Shown here piece by piece: positions 42,275-52,314 of a DNA stretch of 64,000 nt. The position numbers and the translations under genes were made by a program. Source of the DNA: Neobacillus niacini (GTDB taxonomy: Bacteria; Bacillota; Bacilli; Bacillales; Cytobacillaceae); assembly GCF_019749295.1 (NCBI RefSeq), contig NZ_JACWFG010000001.1:332604-396603 (forward strand). Direction: 5' to 3'. The notes under the pieces are model-generated. The model did not search any database, was not told the origin of the DNA, and saw only the letters and a list, made by a program, of their open reading frames with translations. Position 1 is the first letter of the stretch. Each line of letters begins with the position of its first letter.

Positions 42275-43585
42275 TTATGCAGTTTTTTGATTCTCTTTCT
42301 CTACAGTTTGTTCAAACATATCTTCACTTACTGGTTCTTTACCCGGAAGGATAAGGTGCAGCAGAACACCAGCTATGGCTGCAAATGCCATTCCTTGTAT
42401 TTGGAAAGATTCTGATACTTTTATAAAGGCACCGCCAATTCCGATTACGAGAATGACTGATGAGATGACCAAGTTACGCTTGTTGCCAAAATCAATCTTA
42501 CTATCAACTAGCATCCGTAAACCAGATGAAGCGATGATTCCAAAGAGTAGAATGGAGACACCGCCCATAACAGGTGTCGGGATCGTACTGATTAGTGCAG
42601 TAATTTTTCCGATAAATCCAAAGATTGTTGCGAGAACTGCAGCACCAGCAATGACATACACACTGTAAACTCGAGTGATTGCAAGAACACCGATATTCTC
42701 ACCATAGGTTGTTTTTGGCGGCCCGCCAATGAGTGCAGAAATAATGGTTGCTGTTCCATCCCCTAATATAGAGCGGTGAAGACCTGGTTCTTTAATGTAG
42801 TCACGGCCAACTACCTTACTAAGTACAAGCTGATGGCCAATATGTTCAGAAAGAGTTACGATTGCAACTGGCACCATAAGAAGCGCCAAGTCCCATGTTA
42901 CTTTTACCTCGTAGCTTACAAACGGAATGATGAATTCAGGCATTTCAAACCAATTAGCTTCTAATACCGGTTTAAAATCAACGATGCCGATTGCGAAGGA
43001 GTATAGGTACCCAATCACGATACCTGCTAGAATTGGGATTATGCTTAACATGCCGCGCATGTATATGGTACAAATGATGGTCGCTGCTAACGTTACTAAC
43101 GCTGCGGAGAAATGAATCAAGCTATATTCTCCTGCTGGGTTATTCATTGCCATTCCTACTGCTGTACCTGCGAGCGCTAAACCGATTACGATAATGACTG
43201 GACCCACAACAATTGGAGGCAGCAGATTCATAATCCAGCGATGACCTGCTTTACTAATGATCAGTGCGACAATTCCATAGACAAGTCCTGCAAGGAATGA
43301 ACCAATCATGGCCCCGCCTGGACCACCTGATGCTTTCGCTGCTATTACCGGAACAATAAAGGCAAACGAGGAACCAAGGTATGCAGGCACCTGCCACTTT
43401 GTAATTATTAAGAATGCGAGTGTTCCTAAACCACTTGATATCAATGCAATCGCTGGGCTTAACCCAACAAGATAAGGTACAAGAATTGTTGCTCCAAACA
43501 TGGCGAATAAATGCTGCAGGCTTAAGGTGAGCCATTGGGCAGGATTGGGAATTTCATTTACGTCTAAGATAGGTTTATTGTTCAA
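42275..43585 (-). CDS. pyrP: Uracil permease (NCS2/UraA family)
   Basis: Proton-coupled uracil uptake across the cytoplasmic membrane. The 436-aa protein has about 12-14 hydrophobic helices and family signatures QHLFAMFGATILVPYLVG, PAYLGSSFAFIVP and the substrate-region ALIGGPPKTTYGENIGVLA near residue 290. The open frame extends to 43663 through the attenuator. I chose the TTG at 43585 because GGAGGAG is six bases before it and the length then fits B. subtilis PyrP (435). Confidence 0.95.
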   Translation of the reverse strand: MNNKPILDVNEIPNPAQWLTLSLQHLFAMFGATILVPYLVGLSPAIALISSGLGTLAFLIITKWQVPAYLGSSFAFIVPVIAAKASGGPGGAMIGSFLAGLVYGIVALIISKAGHRWIMNLLPPIVVGPVIIVIGLALAGTAVGMAMNNPAGEYSLIHFSAALVTLAATIICTIYMRGMLSIIPILAGIVIGYLYSFAIGIVDFKPVLEANWFEMPEFIIPFVSYEVKVTWDLALLMVPVAIVTLSEHIGHQLVLSKVVGRDYIKEPGLHRSILGDGTATIISALIGGPPKTTYGENIGVLAITRVYSVYVIAGAAVLATIFGFIGKITALISTIPTPVMGGVSILLFGIIASSGLRMLVDSKIDFGNKRNLVISSVILVIGIGGAFIKVSESFQIQGMAFAAIAGVLLHLILPGKEPVSEDMFEQTVEKENQKTA

Positions 43586-43638
43586 TGGTTTCTCCTCCAA
43601 TATCCTTCTTTTTAATGTGTGTTTTTTCTCATAAAAAA

Positions 43639-43731
43639 ACCCTCTTTGTCCATGAGTGTACAAAGAGGGTATGGAAATGCCATGAAAGCTTTTATGATGG
43701 CATTTTCCCCTTTGTCAGCCTCACGGGACTG
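43639..43731 (-). promoter_or_regulatory. PyrR-dependent attenuator between pyrR and pyrP
   Basis: On the minus strand: PyrR loop AGTCCCGTGAGGCTGACAAA (about 43711-43730, hexaloop CCGTGA), then a terminator ACCCTCTTTGT/ACAAAGAGGGT (43639-43670) followed by TTTTTTTATG. The loop differs from the pyrB one at two positions but keeps CNGNGA. Confidence 0.92.
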
Positions 43732-43749
43732 CAATTAAAGGGTAGCTAT

Positions 43750-44310
<561 letters not shown>

Positions 44311-44321
44311 TTAATAAAAAA

Positions 44322-44416
44322 ACCTCTCACCTTGAGGTGAGAGGTACAAGAGTTTATTAGTATGGGCATAGGTATCCCAACCAATTCATCCGTTTCCTTC
44401 TCAGCCTCACTGGACT
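44322..44416 (-). promoter_or_regulatory. PyrR-dependent attenuator in the pyrR leader
   Basis: On the minus strand: PyrR loop AGTCCAGTGAGGCTGAGAAG (about 44397-44416, hexaloop CAGTGA), an antiterminator segment, then the terminator ACCTCTCACC/GGTGAGAGGT (44322-44345) with TTTTTTTATT. It is the first of three such sites. Confidence 0.93.
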
Positions 44417-44443
44417 GATTTAAAGGCATATTCAACTGTTGCT

Positions 44444-44472
44444 ATCGTACAATAATTCGACAAATGTGTCAA
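44444..44472 (-). promoter_or_regulatory. Sigma-A promoter of the pyr operon
   Basis: TTGACA (44467-44472), 17 bp, TACGAT (44444-44449) on the minus strand. The -35 overlaps the stop codon of rluD (44469-44471). The spacer contains TTTGTCGAA (44456-44464), a perfect Spo0A-box match. Confidence 0.88.
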
Positions 44473-45380
44473 CGATTTTTTCGTAATTGTTCTAAAACCT
44501 CTTCAAACTCTTCCGGTAATGGTGCTTCAAATTCAAGGTATTCATTGGTTCTAGGGTGGTTAAATCCAAGGATTCCTGCATGCAAAGCCTGACCATTGAT
44601 ATCCAATGTTTTCTTTGGACCATACTTTGGATCACCAGCAAGCGGATAGCCAATATATTTCATATGAACACGAATTTGGTGTGTTCTGCCTGTCTCTAGC
44701 TGGCACTCCACAAATGTAAAATCCTTGAATCTTTCTATTACATGAAAATGAGTAACGGCATGCTTACCATTATCCACAACGGTCATACTTTGGCGGTCTC
44801 TAATATCTCTCCCAAGCGGTGCATCAATCGTACCAAAATCATGAGGAATTACACCGTGAACAATTGCTCTATACTTTCGGGTAACGGTCTTTTCGACTAA
44901 TTGGTTCACAAGCTTTTCATGGGCCATATCATTTTTAGCAACCATTAAAAGGCCTGACGTGTCCTTATCGATGCGATGAACGATCCCAGGACGCAAAACC
45001 CCATTAATACCTGATAGATCCTTACAATGGGCCATTAACCCATTTACGAGTGTCCCTGTTAAATGTCCCGGGGCTGGATGGACTACCATACCGCTAGGTT
45101 TATTAACGACTAAAACATCCCTATCCTCGAAATAAATATCTAAGTTCATTTCTTCTGGAATGACATCTAATAATTCTGGGTCTGGTATACTTATTTCAAT
45201 TTCATCATTTATACTGCATTTATAATTTGTTTTTATCTTTTGTCCGTTGACTAAGACATTTCCATCTTTAATCCATTGTTGAACTTGAGTTCTTGACCAA
45301 TCTTCATCTAAAGTTGAAATAACCTTATCAATACGGTCGCCTTTTTCCTGTTCAAGAATGGTGTGTACCATTTTCTCCAT
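44469..45380 (-). CDS. RluD-family pseudouridine synthase (YlyB)
   Basis: Probably modifies uridines of 23S rRNA, by similarity to RluD/RluC. The 303-aa protein has an N-terminal S4 domain ([20 protein letters not shown], about residues 22-41) and the catalytic block [19 protein letters not shown] with the active Asp near residue 140. [10 protein letters not shown] follows. I chose the ATG at 45380 because AAGGAG is seven bases upstream and the length matches B. subtilis YlyB; it overlaps lspA by 29 bp. Which uridines are modified cannot be told from sequence. Confidence 0.93.
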   Translation of the reverse strand: MEKMVHTILEQEKGDRIDKVISTLDEDWSRTQVQQWIKDGNVLVNGQKIKTNYKCSINDEIEISIPDPELLDVIPEEMNLDIYFEDRDVLVVNKPSGMVVHPAPGHLTGTLVNGLMAHCKDLSGINGVLRPGIVHRIDKDTSGLLMVAKNDMAHEKLVNQLVEKTVTRKYRAIVHGVIPHDFGTIDAPLGRDIRDRQSMTVVDNGKHAVTHFHVIERFKDFTFVECQLETGRTHQIRVHMKYIGYPLAGDPKYGPKKTLDINGQALHAGILGFNHPRTNEYLEFEAPLPEEFEEVLEQLRKNR

Positions 45381-45843
45381 ATGATTTCTCCTTTGTTTCA
45401 CGCTCATCACGCAGCATTTGAATCATTAATAATACTACGCCAATGACTAAAGCCGAATCCGCAATATTAAATACGGGGAAGTTATAATTGAAAATATACG
45501 TATGTATAAAATCAACTACTTCTTTACGCAGCAAACGATCAATAAAATTTCCTATTGCTCCGCCAAGCATAAATGCCAGGGAAACACCTAACAACCACTT
45601 ACCTTTTGCTTCTTTTTGAATGTAATAAATGATCGCAATAATCACTATAGCGGTTATCACATAAAAGAACCACATTTGACCCTGAAGTATTCCCCATGCT
45701 GCTCCGCGATTTCGGTGAGAAGTAATATACAAAAAGTCCTCAATAATTGGGATACTTTCACCAAGATACATGTTTTTGACGATCATCCATTTCGTCACTT
45801 GGTCTAATAGAATAATAAAAATTGCGATTAAATAATAAAACAC
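45352..45843 (-). CDS. lspA: Lipoprotein signal peptidase
   Basis: Membrane aspartyl protease that cleaves lipoprotein signal peptides at the lipid-modified Cys. The 163-aa protein has four hydrophobic helices and the family motifs [22 protein letters not shown] (first catalytic Asp) and [12 protein letters not shown] (second Asp). The start is GTG at 45843 with SD GGGGG nine bases away. It is followed by rluD with overlap, the usual lspA-rluD pair. Confidence 0.96.
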   Translation of the reverse strand: MFYYLIAIFIILLDQVTKWMIVKNMYLGESIPIIEDFLYITSHRNRGAAWGILQGQMWFFYVITAIVIIAIIYYIQKEAKGKWLLGVSLAFMLGGAIGNFIDRLLRKEVVDFIHTYIFNYNFPVFNIADSALVIGVVLLMIQMLRDERETKEKSYGENGTHHS

Positions 45844-45920
45844 TAAGGAATACCCCCATCTACGAAGACTTTACTTCCTTAGCATTTTAGCATAATCTCT
45901 AACGAAACAACAATGGAAGG

Positions 45921-46217
45921 TTAGAAAAAGCCTGAATTAATTGGTTTCTTATAAAAATGCTCTAAGTTGTCAGAATCCTTCGATGATTTCATTGTCGGCA
46001 TTATCTTTATTAGATGTTCGGGTAAAGGTTCACCTGATGCTTCACACTGGCCAAAGTTTCCTTCCTCCAGCTTTTGAATGGCAGTTGATATATCTGATAG
46101 TTCATCCTCTAATATAGGGATCATCCATTCATTTTTTTGCTTATTTTTTAATGATCTTAAAATTTCTATTTGCGTTTTACGGAGTTCCCAAAACAGCTGT
46201 TCCTGCATTGCATTCAT
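45921..46217 (-). CDS. DksA/TraR-like small protein (YlyA-like)
   Basis: A 98-aa protein between ileS and lspA, the position of B. subtilis ylyA, which is linked to forespore SigG RNA polymerase. It has an N-terminal helical hairpin and the TraR-type segment AIQKLEEGNFGQCEASGEPLP, then PEHLIKIMPT. Of the four zinc cysteines normal in DksA only one remains (CEAS; later positions are not Cys), so it probably binds no zinc. The ATG at 46217 follows GGAGG. Assignment is by motif plus synteny; the function is not proven. Confidence 0.75.
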   Translation of the reverse strand: MNAMQEQLFWELRKTQIEILRSLKNKQKNEWMIPILEDELSDISTAIQKLEEGNFGQCEASGEPLPEHLIKIMPTMKSSKDSDNLEHFYKKPINSGFF

Positions 46218-46333
46218 AGTTGTAACCTCCGTCAAGTCATTTCTAATATTATCTCCTCTTTAATTAGACTAACTCGGGAAAACATTTGACATCATCAACA
46301 ACAATTAACGGAATAGGTTAAAAAATGAAAAAA

Positions 46334-46354
46334 CCCCATGAATTAATCATGGGG
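46334..46354 (-). terminator. ileS terminator
   Basis: CCCCATGA/TCATGGGG stem with a 5-nt loop. On the minus strand it is followed by TTTTTTC. It lies 14 bp after the ileS stop. Confidence 0.92.
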
Positions 46355-46367
46355 CATTGTATCATTA

Positions 46368-49139
46368 TTAGGCTAAATGTGTATAGTTTCCTTTAACTAC
46401 TTCAGCACAGCGCGGGCAAAGCGTTGGGTGCTCTGAATCTTTACCAACCTCAGGTGTTACAACCCAGCATCGTTCACATGTTTCGCCTTCAGCTTTTGTG
46501 ACAACAATGGCAGCTGTATCTAATTTGATTGCATCTTCAGGTGCTTGCTCATAGCTTCCTGCGATTTCAAATGCAGAAATGATAAATAATTGCTGCACAT
46601 TTTCGTTAATAGACTTCAATAGCGCCTTTGTATCCTCAGTGACATATAAGGAAACCTTTGCTGTTAATGATTTACCAATGACCTTTTGATTTCTAGCTTC
46701 TTCAAGGGCTTTTAGAACATCATCACGCAATTTCATAAACGCAGTCCACTTTTCTTCTAAAGCTACTGCATTATTTAGTTCCTGATATTCTGGCATATCT
46801 GTTAATTGAACACTTTCTTCCTTAACATCAGGAATGAATTTCCAAACCTCATCTGCTGTATGTGGAAGAATAGGAGCAACTAACTTCGTTAATGCAAACA
46901 ATGATTCATATAAAACCGTTTGAATGGCACGGCGCTCTGCATTATCAACCGCTTCGATATATAAAACGTCCTTAGCAAAATCAAGATAAAATGAACTCAA
47001 ATCTAAGGTACAGAAGTTATTGACAGCGTGATAAATTCCGGCAAACTCGTAATTCTCATAAGCATTGCGAACCGATTTAATAAGCTTATTTAGTTTTACC
47101 AGCATAAACTGATCTACTTCTCTTAGGTTTTCGTATGCTACCTTATCCTTTGCTGGATTAAAGTCAGCCAAATTACCTAATAAGAAACGGAAGGTGTTGC
47201 GGATTTTCCGATATACTTCAGCAACTTGTTTAAGGATTGCATCGGATACACGAACATCTGCTTGATAATCAACAGAAGCAACCCAAAGTCTTAAAATGTC
47301 TGCTCCCAGCTGTTTCATTACCTTCTCAGGAACAACAACATTTCCTAATGACTTACTCATCTTTCTTCCTTCTCCATCAAGTGCGAACCCGTGGCTTAAT
47401 ACTCCTTTATAAGGAGCTTTGCCTGTTACCGCTACCGCAGTCGACAAGGAAGAGTTAAACCAGCCTCGATATTGGTCTGAACCTTCTAAATACAAATCAG
47501 CAGGTCGTACTAAGTCTTCTCTTTCAAGAAGGACGGCTTGATGCGATGACCCAGAATCGAACCAAACATCCATGATATCTGTTTCTTTTGTAAACATTCC
47601 ATTTGGACTTCCAGGATGCGTAAACCCTTCTGGCAATAGGTCCTTCGCTTCACGCTCAAACCAGATATTTGATCCAGATTCACGGAACAAGGCAGAAACA
47701 TGATCAATGGTTTCATCTGTAATGATTTCTTCACCGTTTTCAGCATAGAATACTGGAATTGGAACACCCCAGACACGCTGGCGTGAAATACACCAATCTC
47801 CGCGGTCACGGACCATGTTAAATAATCGTGTTTCGCCCCATGCCGGTACCCATTTTGTTTCTTTAACTGCTTCCAGAAGTTCATTTCTGAAATCTTTAAT
47901 CGACGCAAACCATTGTGCAGTTGCCCGGAAAATAACAGGTTTCTTCGTTCTCCAGTCATGTGGATAGGAGTGAGTGATAAATGAAAGCTTTAAGAGAGCT
48001 CCTGCCTCTTCTAAAGCTTGAGAAATTGGCTTGTTTGCAGTATCGTAAAATAATCCTTCGAAACCAGGTGCTTCACTCGTCATTACACCTTTATCATCTA
48101 CCGGGCAAAGTACTTCAAGTCCATACTTTTGACCAACATGGAAGTCATCCTCCCCGTGTCCTGGTGCTGTATGAACACAACCTGTTCCAGCATCGGTAGT
48201 AACATGTTCACCAAGCATTACCAATGAGTCGCGTCCATATAATGGGTGTGCTGCAAGGATATTTTCTAACTCATTTCCTTTTACCTTTTGAACAACCTCA
48301 GCATTTTCCCAGCCTATTTCATTTGTTACTGCCTCTAGTAAAGCTTCCGCCACTAAATATTTGTTTCCGTTAGCTGCAACCACTACATATGTTAAGTCTG
48401 GATGTACGGAAATTCCTAAGTTTGCAGGAATGGTCCATGGTGTAGTCGTCCAGATAACAATTTGAACATCAGTATCTAGAACACCTTTACCGTCTTTTAC
48501 CTTAAAACCTACATAAATGGAAGGAGACTTTTTATCCTGGTATTCAATCTCTGCTTCTGCTAGGGCTGATTCACTTGACGGGGACCAATATACAGGCTTA
48601 AGGCCTTTATAAATATAGCCCTTCTTTGCCATTTCCCCAAAGACCTTAATTTGCTGTGCCTCATATTCAGGTTTAAGCGTGATATATGGGTTCTCCCAGT
48701 CACCACGAACACCGATGCGTTTGAATTGCTCGCGCTGATTACTTACTTGCTCAAGGGCATATTTTGTACAAAGCTGGCGGAATTCAGCTACCGTCATCTC
48801 TTTACGCTTTACTCCCTTATTTGTAAGTGCCTGCTCGATTGGCAATCCATGTGTATCCCATCCCGGTACATATGGGGCATTAAAGCCGCTCATTGATTTA
48901 AAGCGAACAATAAAGTCTTTTAATACTTTGTTAAGGGCATGGCCCATATGAATATCACCATTTGCATATGGAGGTCCGTCATGAAGCACAAACATCGGAC
49001 GATCAGCAGTCCGCTCCTGAACCTTTTTGTAAATATTCATTTCTTCCCATTTTGCCTGAATCTCAGGTTCTCTTTGTGGGAGATTCCCACGCATTGGGAA
49101 TTCAGTTTTTGGCATTAATAACGTATCTTTATATTCCAT
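46368..49139 (-). CDS. ileS: Isoleucyl-tRNA synthetase
   Basis: Charges tRNA-Ile and edits valine. The 923-aa class I enzyme has the HIGH-type motif [17 protein letters not shown] near residue 57, a CP1 editing domain ([23 protein letters not shown]) and KMSKS in [15 protein letters not shown] near residue 600. A C-terminal zinc motif follows (CERCW...CPRC). The frame extends to 49208, but AGGAGG is optimally placed before the ATG at 49139. It is controlled by an upstream T-box leader. Confidence 0.97.
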   Translation of the reverse strand: MEYKDTLLMPKTEFPMRGNLPQREPEIQAKWEEMNIYKKVQERTADRPMFVLHDGPPYANGDIHMGHALNKVLKDFIVRFKSMSGFNAPYVPGWDTHGLPIEQALTNKGVKRKEMTVAEFRQLCTKYALEQVSNQREQFKRIGVRGDWENPYITLKPEYEAQQIKVFGEMAKKGYIYKGLKPVYWSPSSESALAEAEIEYQDKKSPSIYVGFKVKDGKGVLDTDVQIVIWTTTPWTIPANLGISVHPDLTYVVVAANGNKYLVAEALLEAVTNEIGWENAEVVQKVKGNELENILAAHPLYGRDSLVMLGEHVTTDAGTGCVHTAPGHGEDDFHVGQKYGLEVLCPVDDKGVMTSEAPGFEGLFYDTANKPISQALEEAGALLKLSFITHSYPHDWRTKKPVIFRATAQWFASIKDFRNELLEAVKETKWVPAWGETRLFNMVRDRGDWCISRQRVWGVPIPVFYAENGEEIITDETIDHVSALFRESGSNIWFEREAKDLLPEGFTHPGSPNGMFTKETDIMDVWFDSGSSHQAVLLEREDLVRPADLYLEGSDQYRGWFNSSLSTAVAVTGKAPYKGVLSHGFALDGEGRKMSKSLGNVVVPEKVMKQLGADILRLWVASVDYQADVRVSDAILKQVAEVYRKIRNTFRFLLGNLADFNPAKDKVAYENLREVDQFMLVKLNKLIKSVRNAYENYEFAGIYHAVNNFCTLDLSSFYLDFAKDVLYIEAVDNAERRAIQTVLYESLFALTKLVAPILPHTADEVWKFIPDVKEESVQLTDMPEYQELNNAVALEEKWTAFMKLRDDVLKALEEARNQKVIGKSLTAKVSLYVTEDTKALLKSINENVQQLFIISAFEIAGSYEQAPEDAIKLDTAAIVVTKAEGETCERCWVVTPEVGKDSEHPTLCPRCAEVVKGNYTHLA

Positions 49140-49198
49140 TTTCTTATTCCTCCTGTAACACTCATCATAAACAGAATTGCCAATAGACAAATAAAAAA

Positions 49199-49440
49199 AC
49201 CCTCTCATCCCATAAAAGGGACGAGAAGGTTTTATTCCCGCGGTACCACCCTGATAAATAGTACGAAAAAGTACTATCCTCTTTAAGATTCGTAACGTGA
49301 ATAACCCGCCATAACTTACTCTTCTAATTATAAGAGTTTCAGTTTGGGACTCAAGGGTGATCTTCTAATTCTTCACTTTTCCCAGGCTTCCACCATCCCC
49401 GGCTCGCTATCAAAAGTTTTTGAAAAATTATACTGTCCCT
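49199..49440 (-). promoter_or_regulatory. T-box leader of ileS
   Basis: On the minus strand the leader holds stem I with a likely specifier codon ATC (Ile) at 49359-49361, followed by the usual purine. The T-box consensus CAGGGTGGTACCGCGGG is at 49237-49253, and a terminator stem with ACCTTCTCGTCCC pairing GGGATGAGAGGGT (49199-49230) precedes a T-run. Uncharged tRNA-Ile should stabilise the antiterminator and allow ileS transcription. Confidence 0.95.
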
Positions 49441-49478
49441 CTCATTGTCATTATCATTCTTTATTTACCTGTTAAGAA

Positions 49479-49508
49479 ATTATATGCGAAATAATACCAA
49501 TTCGTCAA
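49479..49508 (-). promoter_or_regulatory. Sigma-A promoter of the ileS leader
   Basis: TTGACG (49503-49508), 18 bp, TATAAT (49479-49484) on the minus strand. The -35 overlaps the divIVA stop codon (49505-49507). No terminator was seen between divIVA and this promoter, so divIVA transcripts may end at the T-box terminator. Confidence 0.85.
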
Positions 49509-50020
49509 GCTAAGGAATCTTCCTCTTGATGGATCTTCAGTTCGGTTGCGTCGACCTCATACTCTAATAAATGATCCCAGTCATCTGTATTTAACATATC
49601 AAGCTGAGCTTCTATCAACATCTTAAAACGAGTACGGAATACTTTTGATTGCTTTTTCAAATCCTCGATCTCAAGTGCAATTTTTCTAGCTTTTGAAAGA
49701 GACTCATTAACGATACGATCAGCATTCTTTTCCGCCTCTTTAATAATGAGCTTTGCTTCCTTTTGCGCATTACGTTTTACATCTTCCCCAGCCTCTTGTG
49801 CAATAACAATCGACTTGTTTAACGTTTCTTCAATATTTACAAAATGACCTAAACGGTCCTTCATTTCGTTTAAACGTTCTTCCATTTCTTTCTTTTCGCG
49901 AAGGACTAGTTCATAATCCTTAATAACTTGATCTAAAAATTCATTTACCTCGTCTTCATCGTAACCACGAAAGCCTTTATTAAATTCTTTATTGTGAATA
50001 TCTAACGGCGTTAACGGCAT
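49505..50020 (-). CDS. divIVA: Septum-site / polar scaffold protein DivIVA
   Basis: Coiled-coil protein that binds negatively curved membrane at septa and poles, recruiting MinJ, RacA and others. The 171-aa sequence has the N-terminal membrane-binding domain PLTPLDIHNKEFNKGFRGYD followed by DEDEVNEFLDQVIKDYELV. A long coiled coil runs from about residue 30 to 150, with a short acidic tail. The ATG at 50020 is behind GGAGGTG; the longer open frame to 50143 was rejected. It lies downstream of ylmH with a likely promoter of its own. Confidence 0.96.
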   Translation of the reverse strand: MPLTPLDIHNKEFNKGFRGYDEDEVNEFLDQVIKDYELVLREKKEMEERLNEMKDRLGHFVNIEETLNKSIVIAQEAGEDVKRNAQKEAKLIIKEAEKNADRIVNESLSKARKIALEIEDLKKQSKVFRTRFKMLIEAQLDMLNTDDWDHLLEYEVDATELKIHQEEDSLA

Positions 50021-50053
50021 GATGCCACCTCCAAGAATGTTTCTTCTGTATGT

Positions 50054-50083
50054 ATTTAGTGTATAAGCAAATATTCGACAAAC
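50054..50083 (-). promoter_or_regulatory. Candidate divIVA promoter with Spo0A-box-like -35
   Basis: TTGTCG (50077-50082), 17 bp, TAAATA (50054-50059) on the minus strand, 34 bp upstream of the divIVA ATG. The -35 lies within TTTGTCGAA (50075-50083), an exact match to the Spo0A box as I know it. Confidence 0.55.
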
Positions 50084-50112
50084 TTCTTCCGGAATCCTGC
50101 TAAAACAAAAAA

Positions 50113-50886
50113 TTATTTTTGCTTTCCAACAACAATTCGCCATTTATCTTTTTTGGTTCTTCCTTCAATTGACAAAATCTTCACCCTGCCATAGCCTCTG
50201 ACTGACAACAAATCACCCTCAGCACATTCAAAGGAATGATTTTCAATTGATGTCCAATTTACCTTAACCAATCCTTGATGAATGAAAAGCTGAGATTTTT
50301 GCCTGGAGATATGATGTACACCAGAGATAATGGTATCGAGCCGTAAGGAAGATACAGTGATGTCTTGTTCCATCCATAAATCCTCAACTTTTATGGCTTC
50401 TTCAAGGTTTAACTCTTTTAAACGTATTGAAGCCCTGCCGATTGATTCTAAATTACTCTTAATATAGTCACCAATTTCAGCAGCAGTGAAAAATTGAACT
50501 CGTCCTTCTTTCATGAGAATGTCGCCAAATTTCCCACGTTTTAATCCTAAAGACATAAGTGAGCCAAGAACTTGGGGATGTTCTATTGAAACAAATTTAA
50601 TAGGATAGTCGATTTCAAAAAGATTAATTTGAAATTCATTCTCTGTCGGTACTAAATAATCAGGCATTATCAATGCCCTTTTTCTTTCTCCCTCAGAATT
50701 CCCCCCAAAGAGTTGATACTTAACACTTCCATTCTCACCTATTATGGTTCTTAAAATATGCTGCTCTCTAGGATCAAGAAAATCAGTAAGTTTAGCTGTA
50801 TAGCTGGAATCTACAAAATCCTTCCAATGTAAAACTTGATCAATAAATTCTCGTTCCTCCGGGCGAAAATGCTGGTAAATATTCAT
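50113..50886 (-). CDS. S4-domain RNA-binding protein YlmH
   Basis: A 257-aa protein with an N-terminal RRM-like region (HFRPEEREFIDQVLHWKD) and a C-terminal S4 RNA-binding domain (LRLDTIISGVHHISRQKSQ, from about residue 180). It is conserved next to sepF-ylmG-divIVA. B. subtilis YlmH has recently been reported to bind stalled 50S-peptidyl-tRNA and support alanine tailing like RqcP, which fits with rqcH being encoded in the same region; I rely on memory for that. AGGAG precedes the ATG. Confidence 0.93.
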   Translation of the reverse strand: MNIYQHFRPEEREFIDQVLHWKDFVDSSYTAKLTDFLDPREQHILRTIIGENGSVKYQLFGGNSEGERKRALIMPDYLVPTENEFQINLFEIDYPIKFVSIEHPQVLGSLMSLGLKRGKFGDILMKEGRVQFFTAAEIGDYIKSNLESIGRASIRLKELNLEEAIKVEDLWMEQDITVSSLRLDTIISGVHHISRQKSQLFIHQGLVKVNWTSIENHSFECAEGDLLSVRGYGRVKILSIEGRTKKDKWRIVVGKQK

Positions 50887-50915
50887 AATTAACTCCTAAG
50901 CTCAATTAATCAACA

Positions 50916-51179
50916 TTAAAAAATTAGATTTTGGATAACTCTTAAACCATTAGGGGCAAAAGATAAAACTAAGAATGCTGCTAAAGGAGAAAGATCCATC
51001 ATACCAATTGGCGGTATAATTTTTCTAAAAGGTTCTAGAAATGGTTCGCATAATTTACCCAGAATTGTTCCAACTTGTGAGTCTCTCATATTCGGGAACC
51101 AGGATAATAGGATATAAATAATAAGCATCCATTTGTATATTCCGATTAATTGGATCAATAGGTCAAAGATCATATCCAT
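50916..51179 (-). CDS. YggT-family membrane protein YlmG
   Basis: A small membrane protein of about 87 aa with two hydrophobic helices flanking the conserved SWFPNMRDSQVGTILGKLCE and PFRKIIPPIGMMDLSPLAAF segments of the YggT family. The molecular role is unclear; genetic data in other bacteria and plastids tie it to division and nucleoid or envelope organisation. The start is ambiguous: GTG at 51191 overlaps the sepF stop, while the ATG at 51179 suits AGGTGG better. It is in the ylmE-sepF-ylmG-ylmH run. Confidence 0.88.
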   Translation of the reverse strand: MDMIFDLLIQLIGIYKWMLIIYILLSWFPNMRDSQVGTILGKLCEPFLEPFRKIIPPIGMMDLSPLAAFLVLSFAPNGLRVIQNLIF

Positions 51180-51184
51180 TTCTT

Positions 51185-51622
51185 TTACCACCTCGTATCA
51201 TGATATTCTTGTTCCTTCACTAATTCAGAAATATTGCCAGATATCTCAACATTATCTGGTGTGCATAAAAAAATACTTGAGCCAATCTTTTGAATATCGC
51301 CGCCTAATGCATAAACTGCTCCACTAAGGAAATCAACAATTTGTCTGCCCTCTTCGTGATCAATACGCTGCAGATTTACTACAACTGCACGGCGATTTTT
51401 AAGATGGTCGGTTATATCTTGTGCTTCAGCATAAACTCTAGGTTCCACCAAAATTACCTTTGCCCCTTTTTGTACACTCTGCAGACTTACAACATTTTGA
51501 GGCTTCGAAGGCTGCTTCTGCTGGGGCTTTATTGGTTCAACCTTCTCATATTCATCCTGATTATTATCATCATAATCATCATCTAAAAAGAAAAATGTTT
51601 TTAATTTAGATTTAATCGTCAT
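51185..51622 (-). CDS. sepF: Cell division protein SepF
   Basis: Membrane-associated division factor that polymerises into rings and anchors FtsZ bundles with FtsA. The 145-aa protein has an N-terminal amphipathic segment ([13 protein letters not shown]), an acidic Asp-rich linker and the SepF core: [64 protein letters not shown] precedes the ATG. It is between ylmE and ylmG, as in Bacillus and streptococci. Confidence 0.95.
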   Translation of the reverse strand: MTIKSKLKTFFFLDDDYDDNNQDEYEKVEPIKPQQKQPSKPQNVVSLQSVQKGAKVILVEPRVYAEAQDITDHLKNRRAVVVNLQRIDHEEGRQIVDFLSGAVYALGGDIQKIGSSIFLCTPDNVEISGNISELVKEQEYHDTRW

Positions 51623-51645
51623 TTTATTCCCTCCTCAATCGAGCC

Positions 51646-52314
51646 TCAACCGACAAGTGCAGTGCCGATTCTAATCATCGTGGCTCCCTCTTCAATGGCA
51701 ATCTTAAAGTCATTAGACATCCCCATAGAAAGCTCAGTACAAGGAGCATAATCAAGATTGAGATTCTTTATTTCTTCTTGGAGCTCTTTTAAGCTCCGAA
51801 AACAGCTCCTAAGCTGTTCTTCATCATCTGTAAATGGGGCCATCGTCATTAATCCTTCAATACTAATATTTTCATATGGATGAAGACTTTTTATAAAATC
51901 AATTACTTCCTCGAGTGCAAGTCCATGTTTTGATTCTTCCTGTGAAACATTCACTTGGACAAGACATTTCATCTTCTTTATTGCTCTTTTATTTATTTCC
52001 TCTGCAAGTGAAATTCGGTCTAAAGAATGAATGTATTCTACCTTATCAATAATATTTTTAACTTTGCGTGTCTGCAGCGTTCCGATAAAGTGCCAGAAGG
52101 GCTTGTCCCCTAATACGTTCCACTTTTTTAAAAGTCCATCATCTCGATTTTCACCTAGATTTATTATACCAGCATCCATTGCTTCCTGAGCTCTTTCAAT
52201 GCTGACATATTTAGTAACAGCTATTAGTTTTACTTCATCAGGAGCCCGATTCACCTTTTGGCAGGCATTGATAATTTGCTGTCTTATATGTATGAGATTT
52301 TCTGCTACCTTCAT
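51646..52314 (-). CDS. PLP homeostasis protein (YggS/PLPBP family; YlmE)
   Basis: Non-catalytic pyridoxal-phosphate carrier of the alanine-racemase-fold type III group, involved in PLP and amino-acid balance. The 222-aa protein binds PLP through Lys in LIAVTKYVS near residue 35. It has [27 protein letters not shown] and the phosphate-binding [24 protein letters not shown]. The ATG at 52314 overlaps the ylmD stop (ATGA) and has AGGAG eight bases upstream; the longer frame to 52332 was rejected. Confidence 0.94.
   Translation of the reverse strand: MKVAENLIHIRQQIINACQKVNRAPDEVKLIAVTKYVSIERAQEAMDAGIINLGENRDDGLLKKWNVLGDKPFWHFIGTLQTRKVKNIIDKVEYIHSLDRISLAEEINKRAIKKMKCLVQVNVSQEESKHGLALEEVIDFIKSLHPYENISIEGLMTMAPFTDDEEQLRSCFRSLKELQEEIKNLNLDYAPCTELSMGMSNDFKIAIEEGATMIRIGTALVG

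Noticed and set aside
43586..43663. Open frame extending pyrP upstream
   Set aside because: It runs through the PyrR terminator stem and T-run; the TTG with GGAGGAG fits PyrP length.
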